This document shows, in pieces, positions 1 to 8,870 of a stretch of 64,000 nucleotides of DNA; position 1 is the stretch's first letter; the number at the start of each line of letters is the position of its first letter. A program made the translations under genes and the position numbers. Where the stretch lies: contig NZ_AP025514.1 of the NCBI RefSeq assembly GCF_024347655.1, positions 1,860,001 through 1,924,000 on the forward strand, written 5' to 3'. Source of the DNA: Vibrio toranzoniae. Lineage in GTDB: Bacteria; Pseudomonadota; Gammaproteobacteria; Enterobacterales; Vibrionaceae. The notes below the pieces were generated by a model that was not told the DNA's origin, made no database searches, and worked only from the letters and a program-made list of their open reading frames with translations.

Positions 1-924
1 GTCGGCACCGCGATGTCAGTAATTGGCCGTAGCTTCAAACAACGTATTATTGAATTAGGGGAAGAGCAATTGGGTACGGCGCCCATTCCTTATTGCTTCC
101 TAGCTCTCGGCTCTATGGGGCGTGATGAACAGCTGCTTGTGACCGACCAAGACAACGCCATCATTCTTGACGATACCTACGATGAGCAAAAGCACGGTAA
201 GTACTTTGAAGAACTATCAACCTTCATTTGTGATGGTTTAGACCAATGTGGCTATGTTTACTGTACCGGAGACATCATGGCAACCAACCCAACTTGGCGT
301 ATGACGCGCAGAGAATGGGAAGAGTGCTTTGCGGACTGGATTGATGATCCAAATCCGAAAGCCTTGCTGAATGCTTCTATCTTCTTCGACTTAGATGGTG
401 TCTATGGCCGTTTGAAATGGGCTGAACAGTTGAACAGTTTCATCGTAAGACGCGCACGCAAGAACAACCGCTTCCTAGCGTGTCTTGCTCGTAACGCACT
501 CAACCGAACACCACCTCTGGGCTTCTTCAAAGATTTCGTTATGGAGAAAGATGGCCGCCATAACAACTCAATCAACCTTAAGCGTCGTGGTACTGCACCG
601 TTGGCGGATCTGATTCGTGTTCACTCTTTGGCGGTGGCCTCTCGTTCGAAGAACTCATTTGAACGATTGGATGACATTATCGACGCAGGTATTTTGCCAA
701 AAGGCAGAGCACAAGACCTGAAAGACGCTATGGAGTTCATCTCTTTGGTTCGTATTCGTCACCAAGCGCACGACGTTGATAACAACATTGAGCCTGATAA
801 CAACATTGAACCAGAGAATCTATCGGACTTCGAACGACGTAACCTAAAGGACGCATTCCAAATCTTAAGTAATGCGCAAAACTTCCTTAAGTTCCGTTAC
901 CAAGCTAGCAATAAGTTTAAGTAG
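1..924 (+). CDS. DUF294-type nucleotidyltransferase, C-terminal part (5' end outside window)
   Basis: The reading frame is open from base 1, so the gene begins upstream and only about 307 residues are visible. The segment around bases 109-160 reads LGSMGRDEQ then TDQDN, the GS...D-x-D signature of a GlnD-like nucleotidyltransferase (family knowledge: DUF294, often preceded by cyclic-nucleotide and CBS domains). The rest fits the helical DUF294 substrate-binding C-terminal domain. The substrate is unknown. An 18-bp tandem duplication (778-813) repeats the residues DNNIEP near the C-terminus. The stop lies 5 bp before the exonuclease gene, so the two are probably co-transcribed. Confidence 0.85.
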   Translation, partial: VGTAMSVIGRSFKQRIIELGEEQLGTAPIPYCFLALGSMGRDEQLLVTDQDNAIILDDTYDEQKHGKYFEELSTFICDGLDQCGYVYCTGDIMATNPTWRMTRREWEECFADWIDDPNPKALLNASIFFDLDGVYGRLKWAEQLNSFIVRRARKNNRFLACLARNALNRTPPLGFFKDFVMEKDGRHNNSINLKRRGTAPLADLIRVHSLAVASRSKNSFERLDDIIDAGILPKGRAQDLKDAMEFISLVRIRHQAHDVDNNIEPDNNIEPENLSDFERRNLKDAFQILSNAQNFLKFRYQASNKFK

Positions 925-929
925 GGCCT

Positions 930-1646
930 ATGAACAAACTATTTAGATCACCTGCGGTCGATTGGCCTTTTAAATTTGCTCAAAAACTAGAGCGTTCAAA
1001 GGACAAGCGTTTAAAGAAGTTCTACAGTGAGCCACTTCCCGATCCAGACACTCCGCTGTCTGAGGTGACCTTTTTAGCTGTGGATTTTGAAACCACAGGC
1101 TTAAATTCGGCGAAGGATGGCATTATTACCATTGGACTAGTACCTTTTACGCTCAATCGTATTTATCTAAAACAAGCAAGGCATTGGACGCTAAGGCCTA
1201 AGCAAAAACTGGAAGAAGAATCTGTCGTTATTCACGGTATCACACACAATGACATCATCGATGCACCGGACTTAAACGAGGTGCTTGATGAGATTTTGGA
1301 CGCAATGGCCGGACATATTCCTGTTGTTCACTACCGCCGTATTGAGCGTGAGTTCTTAGACAACGCGTTGAAAGTAAGGTTAGGGGAAGGTATTGAATTT
1401 CCAGTATTAGATACACTAGAAATCGAATCTCAAATTCAGAACAAATTGGTTGGTGGCTTCTGGCATAGACTAAAAGGTAAGAAACCCGCATCAATAAGGC
1501 TTGGACAAAGCCGACGTCGCTACCATTTACCAGATTACACCCCACACCACGCTTTGACTGACGCCATTGCAACAGCAGAACTACTCCAAGCACAGATTGC
1601 GCACCATTACAGCTCTGACATGCTTTTAAAAGATTTCTGGCTGTAG
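930..1646 (+). CDS. DnaQ-like 3'-5' exonuclease
   Basis: A 238-residue protein of the DEDD exonuclease superfamily. Exo I is visible as VDFETTGL near residue 51, Exo II as the HYRRIEREF stretch near residue 134, and Exo III as HHALTDAIAT near residue 207, which fits the DEDDh pattern. It is probably a polymerase III epsilon-like proofreading or nucleic-acid trimming enzyme. It is not dnaQ itself, which is paired with rnhA in vibrios. It starts 5 bp after the nucleotidyltransferase stop, and vibrios often keep this pair together. The true substrate is not known from sequence. Confidence 0.85.
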   Translation: MNKLFRSPAVDWPFKFAQKLERSKDKRLKKFYSEPLPDPDTPLSEVTFLAVDFETTGLNSAKDGIITIGLVPFTLNRIYLKQARHWTLRPKQKLEEESVVIHGITHNDIIDAPDLNEVLDEILDAMAGHIPVVHYRRIEREFLDNALKVRLGEGIEFPVLDTLEIESQIQNKLVGGFWHRLKGKKPASIRLGQSRRRYHLPDYTPHHALTDAIATAELLQAQIAHHYSSDMLLKDFWL

Positions 1647-1863
1647 ATGCTGGACATATTAATCGTAGTAAATAACGGGGCACCCTAGCTTGTTAAAACG
1701 CTCGATAACTGCGTTGAAATTTTGATTATAGAATAACTATTTATCGAAAAATCCGCTCTTGTTCTCAAGTCTTTTTCTTGCGCTATTTCGAAATGCTCAC
1801 TGTAATTGGTATTAATTACCATAAGAAGTAGCAGAAGAACTACGATAAATATTTGAAACATAT

Positions 1864-1890
1864 AAAAACGCCGCTTACGCGGCATTTTTA
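1864..1890 (-). terminator. Intrinsic terminator after serC
   Basis: GCCGC / GCGGC stem with a TTAC loop, flanked by A and T runs on both sides, 20 bp past the serC stop. It may also serve the exonuclease transcript from the other side. Confidence 0.8.
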
Positions 1891-1909
1891 TTCTTTTCAC
1901 TTAAATAAA

Positions 1910-3004
1910 TTAAGCATATTTATCTTCAAAATCTTTCATGAAGCTCACCAATACTTGGACACCTTCCAATGTCATTGCGTTGTATAGTGATGCTCTCATT
2001 CCGCCTACGGCTCTGTGCCCTTTTAGCGATTTCAAACCAGCAGCATCGGCCAGTTCTAAGAACTTACTGTCTAACTCAGGCTTAGCCAGTTGGAATGGTA
2101 CATTCATTCTTGAACGGTTAGCCGGGTGAACGTCGTTCTTGTAGAAGTTAGACTCATCGATTGCATTGTAAAGCAGTGCTGCTTTCTCTTTGTTCACCAA
2201 TTCAATAGCTTCAACGCCACCTTGATCTTTCAACCACTTGAAAACAAGGCCAGACAAATACCAAGCGTACGTCGGCGGTGTGTTGAACATAGAGCCTTTT
2301 TCAGCAAGCACTTTGTAGTTAAGAATACTTGGCAATACTTCGTTTGCGAGTTCAAGAAGATCATCACGCACGATAGCAATGCAGATCCCCGCAGGGCCAA
2401 TGTTCTTTTGAGCACCCGCGTAGATAACACCATACTGTGACACATCAATCTTACGAGACAGGATGTTAGACGACATATCAGCAACGATAGGTTTATCGGT
2501 TTTCGGAAGCTCACTGATTTCAATACCATCGATGGTTTCATTTGGACAAAAATGCACGTATGCCGCTTCTGGGTCAATTTGCCAATCTTTAGCCGGAACA
2601 ACAGCCGCTTTACCATCAATCGATGTCTTTGCATTAAATACATCAATTTCACAATACTTACTTGCTTCAGTCACAGCACTTTCAGCCCAATAACCCGCAT
2701 CAATGTAAGTCGCCTTCGTCGCGCCTCCTAGAAGGTTTAGAGGCACAGCTGCGAACTGAGCACGAGCGCCCCCCTGACAGAAAAGCACTTTATAGTTGTC
2801 TGGAATATTCAGAAGATCACGTAGGTCTTGCTCCGACTCATCAGCAACTTGAATAAATTGCTTGCTGCGATGGCTGATTTCCATAACGGAAGTCCCTAAA
2901 CCATTCCAATCAATAAAATCAGCCTGCGCCTGTTTCATTACCGGTTTAGGAAGTGCCGCTGGACCAGCACTAAAATTGAATACGTTATCTAATGTAAGTT
3001 CCAT
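1910..3004 (-). CDS. serC: Phosphoserine aminotransferase
   Basis: SerC catalyses PLP-dependent transamination of 3-phosphohydroxypyruvate in serine synthesis and also acts in the pyridoxine pathway. The N-terminus [12 protein letters not shown], the [15 protein letters not shown] loop and the PLP-lysine segment [10 protein letters not shown] are all present. I place the start at the ATG giving MELTLDN (364 residues), because it aligns with the family N-terminus and has AGGAG upstream. An in-frame ATG 12 codons earlier would add an unlikely extension. It lies as a single gene between two terminators. Confidence 0.95.
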   Translation of the reverse strand: MELTLDNVFNFSAGPAALPKPVMKQAQADFIDWNGLGTSVMEISHRSKQFIQVADESEQDLRDLLNIPDNYKVLFCQGGARAQFAAVPLNLLGGATKATYIDAGYWAESAVTEASKYCEIDVFNAKTSIDGKAAVVPAKDWQIDPEAAYVHFCPNETIDGIEISELPKTDKPIVADMSSNILSRKIDVSQYGVIYAGAQKNIGPAGICIAIVRDDLLELANEVLPSILNYKVLAEKGSMFNTPPTYAWYLSGLVFKWLKDQGGVEAIELVNKEKAALLYNAIDESNFYKNDVHPANRSRMNVPFQLAKPELDSKFLELADAAGLKSLKGHRAVGGMRASLYNAMTLEGVQVLVSFMKDFEDKYA

Positions 3005-3070
3005 GGGGATGATTGCTCCTGCTAAATAATAACTAAGCAATTAATACCATGTTTTCTCCAACATAAAAAC

Positions 3071-3100
3071 AACAAAAGAGGTCTTAAGACCTCTTTTGTT
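3071..3100 (-). terminator. Perfect palindromic terminator
   Basis: AACAAAAGAGGTC and its exact complement are separated by TTAAG, with T-rich ends on both strands. It lies 65 bp after the DUF945 gene and upstream of serC, so it insulates the two. Confidence 0.85.
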
Positions 3101-3165
3101 TCGTACATTATCAAATGTTTAACTTAACCCGCTAGATCACCCACCAGTAATAAGCTCAACTGTTT

Positions 3166-4428
3166 TTATTGAACAAAAACTGGCATAAGAAGTGCGATTA
3201 ATGGGATTTCTTGTCCATTTTCAAACACTAGATTTCCATTTTCTAATTCAGCGCTGATTTCATAGCCACTATCGGTTTCCTTGATCATTTCCATCACAAT
3301 CAATTCATCGATACCCTCACGGATGAAGGGGTACTCTTCAACCAGTTCATATGAGAAGCTCGAGTGAATATTTCCCGTCAATGCTGGCAGAATTGTCGAA
3401 GGGTTATTGCTAATGTTCTCTGTCCCTTCAGGTACGCTAACCAACCAGTTTGATTGAAAATCCCCCTTGCCTAGAGCTAATGACATATTATTCATTGAGA
3501 GGTCGAAACCTTTAGCAAACAATATATCGATAAATGGAATGATCTTCGAAACGTCTTCTTGAGTCAAAACAGGACTCGATTGGTAGATCTCAAAAATTTT
3601 CTCAAACGACTGACTATCCAGTTTCGACATTTCAAAATCGACGTTTAGGTTATTGACTTGCCCATCATTGGTTTCAAGATTCTCGACACCCAACTTCAAG
3701 TTACTGCGCAGTCGCTTAGTCTCTTCATCTAAATGAGATTCAAAGTCGTACTGTGAGTTTTCGATGGTCATGAACGGTTGCATGGTTGAATCTGAAACCA
3801 AAAATCGCTCTACAGCAAAGCTCTGTGAACCCAACCAGTAACCTTGCGCTTGTTGGCCAGAGCCAGTGCCCTTGAGATTTGACAGTGTCGCTTCTTCACC
3901 TGTTTCAAAATCAATTTGAACAGAAGGAACAGAAAGCGTGTAATCAACCTGACCTAACACGGTAGCATGGCCAGATAACGTAGACTTAGTGACGGATACA
4001 GACGTACCATTTTCACCAGAACCTTGGTGGTTGAACTGGTCTAATTCAAAATTAAAATCTGTATTGCCGTTGAGTTCAGTGCTAGTCGTCAGAGTTAGAG
4101 GCAAGGTTTCTAAGTTCTCAAACGTCGACAACGCATTCAGACTCACTAAACCGTGGCTAACCGAACTGTTGACCACGAACTCACTCGGCAGTCCATCAAG
4201 CGCTAGTTGCTGCTTCAGGTTATCATCGGTCACTGTTAGGCGAGTCTTAACATTAGAAGACAAGTATCCCCTATCGTATTCGACGATTTCAGCCTGAATA
4301 CTTGAATTGTTAAGTTTTGCGACACCATCAGTAATAGCATTCTGCCCAATTTGCCCAACCGCCAACGGCCAACAAAGTGCCAATGAGATTGCTCCGCCAA
4401 TTGCACCAATTTTTCTTAACTGTTTCAT
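3166..4428 (-). CDS. DUF945 (YdgA-like) envelope protein
   Basis: A 420-residue protein with an N-terminal hydrophobic segment after KQLRK that looks like a signal peptide or anchor (LALCWPLAVG). The long beta-rich body contains YDRGYLSSNVKTRL near residue 53, typical of the DUF945/YdgA family. Family members sit in the inner membrane or periplasm, and their function is poorly known. It is somewhat shorter than E. coli YdgA (about 500 residues). It has its own terminator and is not in an evident operon. Confidence 0.75.
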   Translation of the reverse strand: MKQLRKIGAIGGAISLALCWPLAVGQIGQNAITDGVAKLNNSSIQAEIVEYDRGYLSSNVKTRLTVTDDNLKQQLALDGLPSEFVVNSSVSHGLVSLNALSTFENLETLPLTLTTSTELNGNTDFNFELDQFNHQGSGENGTSVSVTKSTLSGHATVLGQVDYTLSVPSVQIDFETGEEATLSNLKGTGSGQQAQGYWLGSQSFAVERFLVSDSTMQPFMTIENSQYDFESHLDEETKRLRSNLKLGVENLETNDGQVNNLNVDFEMSKLDSQSFEKIFEIYQSSPVLTQEDVSKIIPFIDILFAKGFDLSMNNMSLALGKGDFQSNWLVSVPEGTENISNNPSTILPALTGNIHSSFSYELVEEYPFIREGIDELIVMEMIKETDSGYEISAELENGNLVFENGQEIPLIALLMPVFVQ

Positions 4429-4611
4429 GAGTTCTCTTCTACGCTAGTCTGTTTTTTTTCAGTCTAACCCATCAGTAGCCAACAAGGAACATTGAGTTAA
4501 ATCAGTCTATTGCTAGATACCTCAACTCCCTCAACAAATTAACGTCTAGCTCTCATCCTTATTCAATAGTTCTTGTTAAGCTAAAAGCATCACTACTACA
4601 AAGGTTGAGCT

Positions 4612-6555
4612 GTGAATCAATACGCTGTTATTTGTTTGGACAATAATCCCGTTAGCATTGAAAGAATACATTCGGAGTTAGCTCCGCTGTCTTCGGTATT
4701 CGACATTTATACTGCCGAGAACATAGAAGATGCGTATCATGCATTACAAGATATCGGTGACAATCACCAGACAGTTGCCCTAGTTATTACTCATCATCAC
4801 TCTCATTTTAATGGCGTACAATTTCTTATTGAAATTGAGCAACTGCCTCACTGTAGTATCGCAAGAACAATATTAATCAGTGCTTCGTCAGAGATTCAAT
4901 CAATTCTGACCGCGGTGAATGAAGGTCGGCTCAACCACTGCCTGACCAAACCAGTTCAAGATAAAGTTCTATTCAAATCAGCACAAAAAGAGCTGACTTC
5001 TTTTGTAATCCAATACGACTCCGAAAACCTCCTATCCTACAGCGACACGTTAGACCAACAGCGTTTATTGAGAGCTCACATCGAACAAAAAATTCATTCG
5101 TTCCAATCCGGATTTATCCACGATTATCACCAGATTTCAGACAATGCCCTAGCAGAGCGCGTCGTCAGTGCCTTGCAAGATATATTCTCTATCGAGGATA
5201 AAACCAAAGCTATTCGGGAGTACTCGCCGGAACATTTACTTACTGTAGAAGGTGAAGACAATTGCTTTTTATGGTTGATCATTGAAGGTCAAGCAGCGCT
5301 CTACAAAAAGGATGAGTTAGGACAACAACGAGAAGTAGTACGACACTCCAAAGGCAATATTGTCGGTGGTATGTCTTTTGTGACTGGTGAACCTTCGTTC
5401 TCTACAGCGATAACCCTAACCCAAACACGAGTGATTAAGCTTGATAAAGATAGCTTTGCTCAGGTTATGCACTCAAATAATACCCTACTGCCGCTATTTA
5501 CCAATCTGCTGTTGCGTCACTTCAATCGACGCTTACAGAGAAGCATCACTAATAAGATCAAGCTACAGCAAACGTTGGAGTCACTGGAGTCAGCCCACCA
5601 GCAATTGATTGAAAAAGAGAAGATGGCGATGCTGGGACAACTTGTCGCAGGTGTTGCTCATGAGCTGAATAACCCGATTGCAGCGATCTTGCGAAGTATT
5701 GAAACTCTGTCGGAACATCTCGACCATATACTCGAAAATTCATCACTTCCAGAGTCAAATAGAGGTACTGATGTATTAACGTATTCAAAGCTAGCGAAGC
5801 CACTATCTACGGCGCAAGAAAGGCTGCTTGTAAAACACCTTACATCGACTATCAATGATCGCGCTTTGGCAAAAAAAGCCGTGAGGCTCAACCTAAGTCA
5901 AGATTTTACGTTTTTAGACACTCTGAAAGACGCCCCTATTGCAGGTAAAGAGCTACTTAATGACTTAGAGCACTACCACTATGTTGGGAATTCTATTCGC
6001 TCCATCCAAGTGTGTAGTAAACGTATTGCCGATATGGTGAAAAGCTTAAAAAGTTATGCCCGCGAAGATAATGAAATTCATCACTACGCGGATATTCATG
6101 AAGGGCTTGAAGATACGTTAGTGATTTTTGAAAACCGACTCAAGCATCACAAACTCGAAAAGCACTATGATACAGACTTACCACCTTTGTTATGCCAATC
6201 GCTTGCGCTGCAACAAGTGTGGACTAACCTAATCTCCAACGCGCTCGATGCTCTTTCTGGCACTGGTAAAATTACCATTACCACTTCTCGACAGGAAAAA
6301 GGCGATGATAGCTTTTTAGTGGTTAGAATATCGGATACCGGGCACGGTATCGCCAAAGAAGACATCAATACTATTTTCACCCCAAACTTCACCACCAAAA
6401 AAGAAGGCAACTTTGGTTTAGGGATTGGGTTGTCCATTTCACAACAAATCGTTTCGGCTCATCAAGGATTTATGTTGGTGGAGTCTGAGGTAGGAAGCCA
6501 TACCACCATGCAAGTGTGGCTTCCGTTCAAACAAAAAGGAGCACCTCATGAATAA
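4612..6555 (+). CDS. Hybrid sensor histidine kinase with degenerate receiver and cNMP-like domain
   Basis: A 647-residue cytoplasmic kinase with a GTG start. Domains in order: a CheY-like fold (about 1-115), a cyclic-nucleotide-binding-like domain (about 205-315), a coiled linker, a HisKA dimerisation domain with H350 in GVAHELNNP, and a HATPase domain with DTGHGI and GLGIGLS. The N-terminal receiver has a His-rich segment (ITHHHSHFNG) where the phospho-accepting Asp should be, so it probably cannot be phosphorylated. No membrane segments are seen, so it likely senses an internal cue. It overlaps the following response regulator by 8 bp. Its position between serC and tfoX matches a conserved vibrio arrangement. 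Confidence 0.85.
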   Translation: MNQYAVICLDNNPVSIERIHSELAPLSSVFDIYTAENIEDAYHALQDIGDNHQTVALVITHHHSHFNGVQFLIEIEQLPHCSIARTILISASSEIQSILTAVNEGRLNHCLTKPVQDKVLFKSAQKELTSFVIQYDSENLLSYSDTLDQQRLLRAHIEQKIHSFQSGFIHDYHQISDNALAERVVSALQDIFSIEDKTKAIREYSPEHLLTVEGEDNCFLWLIIEGQAALYKKDELGQQREVVRHSKGNIVGGMSFVTGEPSFSTAITLTQTRVIKLDKDSFAQVMHSNNTLLPLFTNLLLRHFNRRLQRSITNKIKLQQTLESLESAHQQLIEKEKMAMLGQLVAGVAHELNNPIAAILRSIETLSEHLDHILENSSLPESNRGTDVLTYSKLAKPLSTAQERLLVKHLTSTINDRALAKKAVRLNLSQDFTFLDTLKDAPIAGKELLNDLEHYHYVGNSIRSIQVCSKRIADMVKSLKSYAREDNEIHHYADIHEGLEDTLVIFENRLKHHKLEKHYDTDLPPLLCQSLALQQVWTNLISNALDALSGTGKITITTSRQEKGDDSFLVVRISDTGHGIAKEDINTIFTPNFTTKKEGNFGLGIGLSISQQIVSAHQGFMLVESEVGSHTTMQVWLPFKQKGAPHE

Positions 6556-7045
6556 GTACCTAATTTTATGTGTCGATGATGAACCAGAAGTTCTCAATAG
6601 TGTCCTTCAAGATCTGGCTATGTTTGAAGAAAACTTTATCGTTGAAGGTGCTGAATCGGTAGATGAAGCCAAGCAAGTGATTGAAGAGATGGCTCAAGAC
6701 GGCATTAAACTCGCCTTAATCTTGTGTGACCACATCATGCCAGAAAAAACCGGAATCGACTTTCTCATAGAACTCAACCACCAAGATTCAACTAAGGCTA
6801 CACGAAAGCTTTTGCTCACAGGGCAAGCAGGCCTTGAAGATACGGTGACGGCTATCAATAATGCGGCACTTGATTTCTATATCTCTAAACCTTGGCAAGG
6901 TGATCAACTCAGAGACACCATTACTCAGCAACTAACCGATTTTGTAATCAAAAACGACGAACAACTGTTAAACTGGACTTCCATCTTAGATACAGAACGT
7001 ATACTCACCTCAATGTCGGATAAACGCACAAGTTTTGGTGAATAG
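6548..7045 (+). CDS. Single-domain response regulator, partner of the upstream kinase
   Basis: A 165-residue receiver with a complete active site: acidic pair D10/D11, phospho-acceptor D61 in LCDHIMPEKTG, T91 and K114 in ISKPW. About 45 residues follow the receiver but show no known DNA-binding or enzymatic domain. It probably acts by protein contact or phosphotransfer. The ATG sits inside the end of the kinase gene, which suggests translational coupling. The kinase has its own dead receiver, so this protein is the likely true phosphate acceptor. Confidence 0.85.
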   Translation: MNKYLILCVDDEPEVLNSVLQDLAMFEENFIVEGAESVDEAKQVIEEMAQDGIKLALILCDHIMPEKTGIDFLIELNHQDSTKATRKLLLTGQAGLEDTVTAINNAALDFYISKPWQGDQLRDTITQQLTDFVIKNDEQLLNWTSILDTERILTSMSDKRTSFGE

Positions 7046-7274
7046 CATTTAGAATTTGATGGTTAGCTTTCAAATTAAAGAGAATAACGCCATAAATATG
7101 AGATCTCAGTTGCAGAGTATCACTAAAAGTGATTGTTTTTTATTCGAATAACAAATGATTGGCATTTTTATGGATTACTTTTCCGTGAGTTAGATTAAAC
7201 TGTCTTGATGTTTATGGTTTGCCTGATTTTTCTCAAACCAAAGGAATTAACACTAATAAAGGTTTACGATCGTT

Positions 7275-7817
7275 ATGCGCAAAATACTACTTACTACCGC
7301 TATGCTATTGGCTTCTAGTCAAGCGCTAGCTGTCGATGAACAACCACAAGTAATGAGCAACTTCAGCTACGATTACTTCGAAGCTCGTATCGGTGCTAGC
7401 CCAGTTACATTTGGTGGTGCGTTCAGTAAGTCAATCCATCCGAATGCTCACGCTGTAGCGCGTATCGATTCAGAATTTGAAGGCGATTACGACTCAGCTG
7501 TCGGTCTTGGTTTCCACGCACCAATCAACAACTGGGCAGATCTAACAGGTGAAATGCTAGCGCGCATCGTTCAGCCTGAAAACTCAAGCTCTACTGATAT
7601 CGGTATGGAGATCAACGTTGGTGTTCGCCAATGGCTTGGTCCACAACTAGAGGTTGGTGGTAAAGGTGGTTACGTTTCTATCGATGACAACGATGATTGG
7701 ACAGGTTCTGTTTACGCACGTTTCCACTCTACAGAACTATTCTCTATCGGTGCGGAAGCGCGTATCAACGACTTCTACGGTGATCAGCTAATGTTCACAA
7801 CTCGTTTCAAGTTCTAA
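7275..7817 (+). CDS. Small outer-membrane beta-barrel protein
   Basis: A 180-residue protein with a clear signal peptide (about 1-19, cleavage after SQALA). The mature part alternates polar and apolar residues and ends in FTTRFKF, a C-terminal aromatic of the kind recognised by the BAM machinery. It is likely an eight-strand barrel. The function is unknown. Codon use looks like that of a highly expressed gene. It is monocistronic and followed by a strong hairpin terminator. Confidence 0.7.
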   Translation: MRKILLTTAMLLASSQALAVDEQPQVMSNFSYDYFEARIGASPVTFGGAFSKSIHPNAHAVARIDSEFEGDYDSAVGLGFHAPINNWADLTGEMLARIVQPENSSSTDIGMEINVGVRQWLGPQLEVGGKGGYVSIDDNDDWTGSVYARFHSTELFSIGAEARINDFYGDQLMFTTRFKF

Positions 7818-7880
7818 GACTTAACGAGACAGCTCCTATGAGTACTTACTTTTCTTATTAGGAAGGTTAAGACAGAAACA

Positions 7881-7909
7881 AAAAAACCGAGGACATTCCT
7901 CGGTTTTTA
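7881..7909 (+). terminator. Bidirectional intrinsic terminator
   Basis: AAAACCGAGGA / TCCTCGGTTTTT stem between the convergent barrel gene and tfoX, with A and T runs on both sides. Confidence 0.85.
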
Positions 7910-7948
7910 TTTATTTACAGTAATCTTAAGCATATAAGGAGGGTTTCT

Positions 7949-8530
7949 TTAATGGCAACTCTTTAATAATTGCTGCTTGCGTGGCTCTTGCAACAGTTTC
8001 CAATGGATACCATCAATTGCACCCGCAAATTTCCAAAGTAGTTTTAAGTCAACATCATTTCCGTATGCTTTGCGAACCTTATTAAATACTTCAGGCGCCC
8101 CCAACTGCATAAACATTGAAACATCATCCACACCAGCCTTTTTCACCATACGTTCTAGTGTAAGTTGCATGTTAGGCAGATCTCTTAATCTGCGGCTCGC
8201 TGAAGATTTTTTGAAACTACGTTGCTGTATTGAATTATCGATTGAAGTACGAATAATGCTATCCAATTCAGGATGTTCACATGTAAACAGGTCAGTAATA
8301 TCGTAATAATTTACCGTTGCTATTGTCTGTTTTTTTACATGGCGATATTTTTCACAATCAAGGTCCGTCAGTTTTTTATCTAATGAACTACCACCTCTAA
8401 TGAATAAACAACCTCCTGTTAACAAAGCGAACATAGCGTCATTTTGAAAAAGGCCAATACCTCCAAACATAGAACGTTTTTGATGTTCGCCAAATTGATT
8501 CACGTAATTAATAAATGCTGTCTCTGTCAT
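7949..8530 (-). CDS. tfoX: TfoX/Sxy competence regulator
   Basis: A 193-residue protein with the TfoX N-terminal domain (about 1-95, containing KRSMFGGIGLFQ) and C-terminal domain (about 105-190, with RRLRDLPNMQLTLERM). In vibrios TfoX turns on chitin-dependent natural competence and type VI secretion. Vibrios also have the paralog TfoY, whose gene carries a c-di-GMP riboswitch. No such riboswitch is visible upstream here, and the serC - kinase - receiver neighbourhood matches the tfoX locus, so TfoX is the better call. A leader of roughly 80-100 nt is predicted, in line with sRNA-controlled translation known for vibrio tfoX. Confidence 0.88.
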   Translation of the reverse strand: MTETAFINYVNQFGEHQKRSMFGGIGLFQNDAMFALLTGGCLFIRGGSSLDKKLTDLDCEKYRHVKKQTIATVNYYDITDLFTCEHPELDSIIRTSIDNSIQQRSFKKSSASRRLRDLPNMQLTLERMVKKAGVDDVSMFMQLGAPEVFNKVRKAYGNDVDLKLLWKFAGAIDGIHWKLLQEPRKQQLLKSCH

Positions 8531-8613
8531 TTCTGTTGATCCTTAATCAAATAACCCCGATTAGGTTGATCACCAGACAAGCAGCTTTTTATGCGAAAAA
8601 TTTAAATCTATCT

Positions 8614-8744
8614 ATTATAGTTAGGTGAATATTATAGTTGCGTTTTCCACCTTTAAATAAATGATACTTTGAAAAGAAAAATAAGTCTGGACCTAGTTCA
8701 CATCAATCCATTATGCATTCGCTTTAATCATGATTGACATCACA
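8614..8744. promoter_or_regulatory. Promoter region between tfoX and the HDOD gene
   Basis: Two TATAAT boxes read on the minus strand (8614-8619 and 8631-8636) lie about 85-100 bp before tfoX. A CRP-like half-conserved site, CATGATTGACATCACA (8729-8744), lies between the divergent genes. The remainder of the 340-bp gap shows no other gene except the short leader peptide. This is inference from motif matching only. Confidence 0.4.
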
Positions 8745-8812
8745 ATAATTTATCAAGCTAAGCTTGAATCTTGACGTTCGGTGATACATCGGTTCAAGTT
8801 TCTGGAGTTTAT

Positions 8813-8863
8813 ATGATCCAATCAGTATTGCCTCGCAGCATCGCGGCTTGTAAAATGGTATGA
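8813..8863 (+). CDS. Possible 16-residue leader peptide
   Basis: ATG preceded by TGGAG at good spacing opens a frame of 16 codons (MIQSVLPRSIAACKMV) that stops 7 bp before the HDOD start. The HDOD start itself has no Shine-Dalgarno sequence. This arrangement suggests translational coupling through a leader peptide. There is no family support. Confidence 0.4.
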   Translation: MIQSVLPRSIAACKMV

Positions 8864-8870
8864 CATACAT

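Noticed and set aside
1685..1900. 71-codon minus-strand frame with a hydrophobic N-terminus
   Set aside because: Its start codons fall in or beside the serC terminator hairpin and there is no ribosome site, so it is probably chance.
8531..8640. c-di-GMP (GEMM) riboswitch before the tfoX-family gene
   Set aside because: The conserved GCAAACC / GGGACGCAAAGCC elements are absent, so the gene is called tfoX and not tfoY.
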